DNA of 5,424 bases from Acidobacteriota bacterium (GTDB lineage Bacteria; Acidobacteriota; Aminicenantia; UBA2199). The notes under the pieces are model-generated. The model made no database searches, had not been told where the DNA came from, and saw only the letters and a list, made by a program, of their open reading frames with translations. A program made the position numbers and the translations under genes. Shown here one piece after another: positions 1-3,660 of the stretch (position 1 is the stretch's first letter; each line of letters begins with the position of its first letter). The DNA lies in NCBI GenBank assembly GCA_021817755.1, contig JAKAGC010000336.1:1-5424 (forward strand). The letters are read 5' to 3'.

Positions 1-74
1 TACGGAATGGTGACAGAATATCGATTGGCAGTACTTTATTTGTATTTGAAAAAAGGAAAAATGATCATGTCTGA
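1..74 (+). CDS. C-terminal end of a probable FHA-domain protein (5' cut by window edge)
   Basis: Reading from base 3, the frame is open to a TGA at 72–74 and gives about 23 residues: RNGDRISIGSTLFVFEKRKN then DHV. The stretch NGDRISIGSTLFVF matches the last strands of forkhead-associated (FHA) domains, where a 'GD-x-I-x-IG-x-T-x-F-x-F' pattern is typical. FHA domains bind phosphothreonine peptides and often end a protein, as here. The gene overlaps the next one by 8 bases (ATG at 67, stop at 72–74), which suggests translational coupling and a shared operon with the RING and E2 genes. The same bases can also be read in the downstream gene's frame, but the FHA-like pattern makes this frame the better coding choice. 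The rest of the protein, including any fused domain, lies outside the window. The FHA call rests on a short tail and is moderately supported. Confidence 0.6.
   Translation, partial: RNGDRISIGSTLFVFEKRKNDHV
53..57 (+). promoter_or_regulatory. Ribosome binding site deciding the RING gene start
   Basis: AAGGA at 53–57 lies 9 bases before ATG 67 but only 3 bases before ATG 61 and far downstream of ATG 7. It therefore favours ATG 67 (MSEDIF...). It sits inside the last codons of the upstream FHA-type gene, consistent with coupled translation. Confidence 0.55.
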
Positions 75-732
75 AGATATTTTCTATTCAAACAATAAGG
101 TATCTTGCAATAATAGTCATCCTGTTAATAATTCTCATGCTCAGAATGTTTTTGGAAACTCGAATAGTAACCTTGGAATTTGTTTAATTTGTCAAACGGC
201 AATTGAAGATGGTGAACCGAAAATTTTGTGCCCAAGTTGTAGCAAAATATATCATGAAGATTGTTGGAACGAGAATAAAGGGTGTGCGGTGTATGGATGT
301 TCAATGGTCCCTCCCACTGAAGCATTGAAAGAAATTGAAATTCCTGTTTCTTATTGGGGAAAAGAAGAAAAAATTTGTCCTGCTTGTAGTCAGGAAATAA
401 TAGCTTCTGCGCTTAGGTGTAAGTATTGTGGAACAGTCTTTTCTTCCTCACGTCCTTTGTCAAATAATGAATTCAAAAAAGTGAAAAGACTGGAAGAAAA
501 TAGAAAAGGTCTAAAAAAAAGAATAATAGTTATTTTTCTATTAAATCTTATGGTTTTCACTGCCCCATTAGGAGCATTAATAGGCTTTTTTCTTTTTTAT
601 AAAAAAAAAAGTGAAATAAAATTGCTTCCAAGTATTTATTCGGCACTTTCTATTATAGGTCCAATTTTAGGAAGTATACAATCTATTCTAGCTTTCTTGT
701 TTTCTTATTTATATTATGTTAAACAATTTTAA
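67..732 (+). CDS. Membrane-anchored prokaryotic RING-finger protein, candidate E3-like ligase
   Basis: A 221-residue protein. After a polar Asn-rich N-terminus (1–37) comes a full set of eight RING-type zinc ligands: C39, C42, C55, C58, H63, C66, C73, C78 (C-x2-C-x12-C-x2-C-x4-H-x2-C-x6-C-x4-C), including YHEDCWNENKGCAVYGC. The 'H-x2-CW-x-EN-x-GC-x2-YGC' pattern is typical of bacterial RING-finger proteins. A second zinc ribbon follows (C104, C107, C118, C121), then a Lys/Arg-rich stretch and two hydrophobic regions (about 151–178 and 185–218), so the zinc domains probably face the cytoplasm from a membrane anchor. RING domains recruit charged E2 enzymes, and an E2 gene follows 15 bp later. 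E3 activity is inferred from that pairing; a purely structural zinc role is possible. ATG 67 is chosen over ATG 7 and 61 because of the RBS at 53–57 and the upstream coding frame. An A10 run at 601–610 is a possible slippage site. Confidence 0.82.
   Translation: MSEDIFYSNNKVSCNNSHPVNNSHAQNVFGNSNSNLGICLICQTAIEDGEPKILCPSCSKIYHEDCWNENKGCAVYGCSMVPPTEALKEIEIPVSYWGKEEKICPACSQEIIASALRCKYCGTVFSSSRPLSNNEFKKVKRLEENRKGLKKRIIVIFLLNLMVFTAPLGALIGFFLFYKKKSEIKLLPSIYSALSIIGPILGSIQSILAFLFSYLYYVKQF
601..610 (+). repeat. A10 homopolymer tract inside the RING gene
   Basis: Ten consecutive A bases encode Lys179–181 and the first base of Ser182, between the two hydrophobic regions of the RING protein. Gaining one A, or a −1 ribosomal slip, gives AAG TGA and immediate termination. 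Losing one A gives GTG AAA TAA, also a stop. Either slip would leave a 182–183-residue protein that keeps the RING, zinc ribbon and first membrane region but lacks the second. An A8 run lies at 513–520. The tract is certain; any regulatory use is inference. Confidence 0.9.
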
Positions 733-736
733 CTGT

Positions 737-742
737 AAGGTG
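737..742 (+). promoter_or_regulatory. Ribosome binding site of the E2-like gene
   Basis: AAGGTG at 737–742, followed by AT, lies 5 bases before ATG 748 in the 15-bp gap after the RING stop codon. It is a good Shine-Dalgarno match and fixes the E2 start. Confidence 0.7.
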
Positions 743-747
743 ATAAT

Positions 748-1215
748 ATGAATGTACGTCTAAAAAGACTTTATGCCGATCATCAACAAGTTACAAAAAT
801 TTTTGGAAACCATCCTAATATTCGGCTGATTGAAGCCATAGGAACTCCTCCCGAACGTTATATTATTGAATTCCTATTAAATGGTTTAACAGGAGAAAAT
901 GAAGAAGAAATTGCTATTATTAATTCTCACCGGGCAGAAATATACTTAACTTTGGATTATCCACGTAGACCTCCTTTCTGTAGGATGTTAACCCCTATTT
1001 TTCACCCCAATATCAATCCACAAAAAATTTGTATCGGGGATCATTGGAATGCGGGACAAGCTTTGACTCAACTCATCATCCGAATTGGTGAAATGATCTG
1101 CTTCCAGAGTTTTAATGTTCAAAGTCCATTAAACGCAAAAGCTGCTGTGTGGGCAGAGAAAAACATTTCAAGTTTACCACTCGACCGATGTGATTTACAG
1201 AAAGAGATATGTTAA
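748..1215 (+). CDS. Bacterial E2-like ubiquitin-conjugating enzyme (UBC fold)
   Basis: At 155 residues, this is the usual length of a bare UBC domain. E2 landmarks appear in the right order: an N-terminal helix with LKRLYADHQQV; YPRRPP at 71–76, matching the E2 'YP-x2-PP' turn; HPNI at 86–89, the HPN motif whose Asn (N88) supports isopeptide formation; the predicted catalytic cysteine C95 in KICIGDHW; and SPLNAKAAVWAEKN at 126–139, matching the 'dPLN-x2-Aa' helix. The HPN-to-Cys spacing is one residue shorter than in the UbcH5 type, and GDHWNAGQ replaces the usual 'LDIL...WSP'. An E2 receives an activated ubiquitin-like modifier from an E1 as a thioester and passes it to a target, often with a RING E3, which here is encoded just upstream. 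No E1 or modifier is in the window, so the substrate is unknown. All catalytic elements look intact. The gene ends 7 bases inside the next gene, and the protein ends in Cys155. Confidence 0.92.
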   Translation: MNVRLKRLYADHQQVTKIFGNHPNIRLIEAIGTPPERYIIEFLLNGLTGENEEEIAIINSHRAEIYLTLDYPRRPPFCRMLTPIFHPNINPQKICIGDHWNAGQALTQLIIRIGEMICFQSFNVQSPLNAKAAVWAEKNISSLPLDRCDLQKEIC

Positions 1216-1607
1216 ATCCAAAGCAAAGGTATATAAGGATTGGATGGGGAATACTTTTTTTATCGGTATTTCCTATCACATGGATGTACAGATATTATTA
1301 TAAAACATTTCCTTTTTCTGGTTGTTTTTTTAAAACTATTATTGGCAAACCATGCCCATTTTGCGGATTAACTCGTTCTATTTCTCATGCTATACACGGT
1401 GAATTTCAAAAAGCTTTTGTTTTTCATCCACTATGGTGGGTGGCAGTTTTGTTTATAATAGTAGCTATAATAATTGTATTATATGAAGGAATTACTGGAG
1501 ATGATCTATTTTCAATGAAGTTGAAACTCCGAAAAGAATTGTTTTGGGTTTATTTGTTATTTGTGCTAATTGCAATTATTAATCGGTGGTCCAGTACAAA
1601 TATATAG
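1209..1607 (+). CDS. DUF2752-family small membrane protein
   Basis: A 132-residue protein with hydrophobic segments at about 11–27, 75–92 and 111–125. The first loop carries the DUF2752 signature: C39, then GKPCPFCGLTR at 46–56 (C49, C52, T55, R56), followed by HGEFQKAF and FHPLWW. The biochemical function of DUF2752 is not known to me. The CPxCGxTR motif could bind metal or have a redox role, but that is a guess. The ATG at 1209 overlaps the end of the E2 gene by 7 bases, with only a weak purine-rich RBS (AAAGAGA, 1201–1207), so translation is probably coupled to the E2. This tight linkage suggests a membrane partner, target or anchor for the conjugation module. It is the last + strand gene, and the stop is followed by an AT-rich gap. 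Confidence 0.85.
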   Translation: MLNPKQRYIRIGWGILFLSVFPITWMYRYYYKTFPFSGCFFKTIIGKPCPFCGLTRSISHAIHGEFQKAFVFHPLWWVAVLFIIVAIIIVLYEGITGDDLFSMKLKLRKELFWVYLLFVLIAIINRWSSTNI

Positions 1608-1834
1608 GTCATCAGTAATAATGATAAGTTGTAATTTTTTCGTATTTATTCAATGCCTTACTTTATTTTTGTGAAAAAGTATATTAAAAAACGACTCCTC
1701 CCTTTAAATTCCATTACACCTTTAATTAAAGATGTGAATATTTTACTTTTTTAATTAGTAATTATTTCACGATAAATATTCATATAACCATTGCTAATAA
1801 ATGATGTCAATAAAAATTTATGGGAATATTAAGC
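1608..1834. other. AT-rich convergent intergenic gap
   Basis: This 227-bp, very AT-rich stretch lies between the end of the + strand operon and the end of the radical SAM gene. I find no convincing ORF, tRNA or strong GC-rich terminator. It contains the palindrome TTTAATTAAA (1721–1730), extended as an imperfect hairpin (separate entry), several T-runs, and a near-palindrome around AATAAAAATTTAT (1808–1820). Transcription from both sides must stop here, but probably through weak or Rho-type signals. Confidence 0.6.
1716..1752 (+). terminator. Possible weak terminator of the RING/E2 operon
   Basis: ACACCTTT–AATT–AAAGATGT (1716–1735) can form an 8-bp hairpin with one C·A mismatch. It is followed by the T-rich GAATATTTTACTTTTTT (1736–1752). 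The stem is AT-rich and unstable, and the T-run starts several bases after it, so this is a weak candidate. On the − strand the mismatch becomes a G·U wobble, but no U-run follows there. Confidence 0.25.
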
Positions 1835-3055
1835 TTAATGGAACCTTTCGTAAAATGAAGGAAATTTTTCTTTTAACCAGTTCAAATAAAAATTAACCTG
1901 AATTTCATTACTTTCCCACCCGGCAATTACTATCCCGGCAGATTTTAAAGCGTGAAGATTTTCCTTTTCTATTGGAGATAAAAAAGAGGGCAATCTTAAT
2001 CCATAAGGGCTTCCCGATAGCGGTATAAAATGATGTATATGTGCCCGGGCTTTATAATTTTTACTAATTCGCTTTATAAAATCGATAGTAATACGGCGTT
2101 CTTCAGCCGTTTCGTCGGGGTAGCCAATAATGAAATCCAACTGAGCTGAAAATCCGTGAGCATTAGCTATGTTACAGGCATTCTCAATATCCGTAACCGT
2201 ATGTCCCCTGGATATTTCTTTTAATCGTTGATCAGAGCCACTCTGCGCACCGATCGCTATATGTTTATTGGACACATACTTTGTTATGAGAGCAATTCCC
2301 TCAGAAGTCACGGTGTCCGGGCGAACTTCTGATGGGAATATTCCATATTCCACAAAACGGAATGAGTATGATTTAATACATTCCATTAATTCTTGCATTA
2401 AATCAATCCGAACCTGACGCCCCTTCATTGCTCCGTATTCCATAGAAGAAGGAGAGATAAAATTCACACGAATCATCCCTCTTTGTTTACCCAATGATAA
2501 ATATTTTTCTATTGATTTTATACTCCTGGATTGGACATGGTGCATGTGGGTAGTACAGTACTTACATTTCCAGTAACAACCACGCATAATCTCAAGTGGA
2601 GGAAGAGTTTCCATATACCCCGAGACAGGAAGATAATTCTCGAAATCCTCAGTCATGACCTCCTCATGATAGACATCAGAGATTGGATTACCAAGGATTA
2701 AATCATTCCCGAAACGGACGAATGAGCGTTCACCAGGCCCTATAAATAACACGTCGAAACCCAGCGCTCTCGATAGTTCCTGCTCACCGGTAATATGAGA
2801 ACCACCACCCACAGTGAGAATATTTTTTCGGTTTAAACGTTTTATATTAGATAATTCTTCATATATGTAAGGGAGCTGGGACGTCATAAATGAAAATAAT
2901 ATGATGTCATTATCGAAGATATCATCCGGCTGAAGAGGCGTATCGCGAATGATGATTTTAAAATGCTTATCGATCTGTTGCTGTTCCCAGGCATTTAAGA
3001 GCACGGGGAAAGAAAGACGGTTAAATGGAGTAATACGAAATATAACTCGCCGCAT
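1835..3055 (-). CDS. Radical SAM protein with B12-binding-like N-terminal domain
   Basis: A 406-residue protein. The N-terminal third (about 1–125) looks like a B12-binding-type Rossmann domain: DIILFSFMTSQLPYIYEEL, then VGGGSHITGEQE and FDVLFIGPGE, which resemble the 'GG-x-H...D-x-vv-xGEGE' motifs of B12/radical SAM enzymes. I see no DxHxxG base-off cobalamin motif, so cofactor binding is uncertain. The radical SAM core starts at MRGCYWKCKYC (C160, C164, C167: the CxxxCxxC ligands of the [4Fe-4S] cluster that cleaves S-adenosylmethionine). It continues with IGAQSGSDQRLKEISRGHT and DFIIGYPDETAEE, which resemble the MiaB/elongator-type core. The layout resembles the MJ_1487-type B12/radical SAM family, but the substrate is unknown and no neighbour identifies it. 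ATG 3055 is the natural start, and its SD is poor. The protein looks complete, and no partner maturase or peptide precursor is adjacent. Confidence 0.88.
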   Translation of the reverse strand: MRRVIFRITPFNRLSFPVLLNAWEQQQIDKHFKIIIRDTPLQPDDIFDNDIILFSFMTSQLPYIYEELSNIKRLNRKNILTVGGGSHITGEQELSRALGFDVLFIGPGERSFVRFGNDLILGNPISDVYHEEVMTEDFENYLPVSGYMETLPPLEIMRGCYWKCKYCTTHMHHVQSRSIKSIEKYLSLGKQRGMIRVNFISPSSMEYGAMKGRQVRIDLMQELMECIKSYSFRFVEYGIFPSEVRPDTVTSEGIALITKYVSNKHIAIGAQSGSDQRLKEISRGHTVTDIENACNIANAHGFSAQLDFIIGYPDETAEERRITIDFIKRISKNYKARAHIHHFIPLSGSPYGLRLPSFLSPIEKENLHALKSAGIVIAGWESNEIQVNFYLNWLKEKFPSFYERFH

Positions 3056-3100
3056 TTTGGATTATGAATGGAATCTTAATGTTTGAAACGAAATACATGG

Positions 3101-3129
3101 AAGATATGTGGCTGTTAAACAGTAATCAA
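3101..3129 (-). promoter_or_regulatory. Possible sigma70-like promoter of the radical SAM gene
   Basis: On the − strand, TTGATT (3129–3124) and TATCTT (3106–3101) are separated by exactly 17 bases, each matching 4 of 6 consensus positions. The spacer contains the short palindrome CTGTTTAACAG (3122–3112), a possible small operator. The leader to ATG 3055 would be about 40 bases. Matches this weak occur by chance in AT-rich DNA. Confidence 0.3.
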
Positions 3130-3153
3130 TGGGAATCCCGGTCGAATGGGAAT
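3128..3153 (+). repeat. Short direct repeat AATGGGAAT
   Basis: AATGGGAAT occurs at 3128–3136 and again at 3145–3153 (17-base period), in the gap between the bactofilin and radical SAM genes. The first copy overlaps the proposed −35 of the radical SAM promoter. It could be a pair of regulator half-sites, but nine bases is short and no protein can be assigned. Confidence 0.4.
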
Positions 3154-3158
3154 GAATA

Positions 3159-3551
3159 TCAGTTGATATTTCCGTTAAGAATAGCACCTTCGGCAACCAC
3201 GAGTTTTTCTGAATAGATATTTCCGGTGTAACGTCCCTGGGCAAGAATTTCAACTTTATCGGAAGCATGGATGTTTCCCTTGGCTTCACCGTAAATACGA
3301 ACTATCCCGGCTTTAATATCAGCTTTGACACTGCCGTGTTTCCCGATGGTAAGGATTTTACCGACATCGATATTCCCTGTTACCGTTCCTTCGATGATAA
3401 CATCGTCATCCGAAGAGATATCGGCTTCGATATTCATGGTTTTACCGATATAAGAAGGGGAAGGTTTTTCTTCAGGAAGAGCCGGAATGGTCACATCTGG
3501 TCGGGGCTCTTCTTTCTTTTTTTCATCTTTCTTACTGCTATAAAATGCCAT
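3159..3551 (-). CDS. Bactofilin (polymer-forming cytoskeletal protein)
   Basis: A 130-residue protein. A charged, proline-rich tail (1–33: MAFYSSKKDEKKK, then PRPDVTIPALPEEKP) precedes the bactofilin domain (about 34–130). The domain has repeating β-helix rungs: VIIEGTVTGNI, LTIGKHGSVKADIKAG, VRIYGEAKGNIHA, VEILAQGRYTGNIYS and LVVAEGAILNGNI. Bactofilins polymerise without nucleotides into filaments that act in cell shape, stalk or polar structures, and peptidoglycan enzyme placement. The hydrophobic MAFY start followed by lysines resembles N-terminal membrane-binding tails of some bactofilins (inference). The protein ends at NGNIN right after the last rung and has no C-terminal tail. No peptidase or other usual cell-wall partner lies next to it here. 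The strong RBS at 3560–3565 supports this start. Confidence 0.93.
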   Translation of the reverse strand: MAFYSSKKDEKKKEEPRPDVTIPALPEEKPSPSYIGKTMNIEADISSDDDVIIEGTVTGNIDVGKILTIGKHGSVKADIKAGIVRIYGEAKGNIHASDKVEILAQGRYTGNIYSEKLVVAEGAILNGNIN

Positions 3552-3559
3552 TTCAATAT

Positions 3560-3565
3560 CTCCTT
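3560..3565 (-). promoter_or_regulatory. Ribosome binding site of the bactofilin gene
   Basis: On the − strand, AAGGAG (3565–3560) lies 8 bases before ATG 3551. It is a textbook Shine-Dalgarno sequence. Its presence shows that this organism uses SD-based initiation, unlike most Bacteroidia. Confidence 0.75.
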
Positions 3566-3631
3566 ATTAAATAATCCAAACGGGCAGAGTCACCTTTTCC
3601 AAATATGACGGAGTGACGCCGGGAAATCTAT

Positions 3632-3660
3632 ATTATGGTTTAAAATAAGTAATTCGTCAA
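3632..3660 (-). promoter_or_regulatory. Putative sigma70-type promoter of the bactofilin gene
   Basis: On the − strand, TTGACG (3660–3655, 5 of 6 to consensus) and CATAAT (3637–3632, 5 of 6) are separated by exactly 17 bases. The −35 box overlaps the TGA stop codon of the upstream regulator gene (3659–3657). Transcription would start near 3625, leaving a leader of about 75 bases before ATG 3551. The leader contains GTCAC...GTGAC arms (3617–3613 and 3594–3590), not followed by a U-run. Confidence 0.5.

Noticed and set aside
7..66. Extended N-terminus of the RING protein starting at ATG 7
   Set aside because: These bases encode an FHA-like tail in another frame, no RBS precedes base 7 in the visible sequence, and a good RBS sits before ATG 67.
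125..325. − strand open frame inside the RING gene
   Set aside because: It is antisense to the cysteine motifs of the RING domain and has no plausible start region or domain.
1743..1761. TTACT...AGTAA hairpin in the gap as a terminator
   Set aside because: Only five AT-rich pairs with no U-run after the stem; expected by chance in such AT-rich DNA.
3062..3289. − strand open frame overlapping the bactofilin C-terminus and the following gap
   Set aside because: It is out of frame with the bactofilin, has no RBS, and shows no recognisable pattern.
3267..3608. Long + strand open frame opposite the bactofilin gene
   Set aside because: It is antisense to a clear bactofilin with a strong RBS, and its translation has no domain-like pattern.
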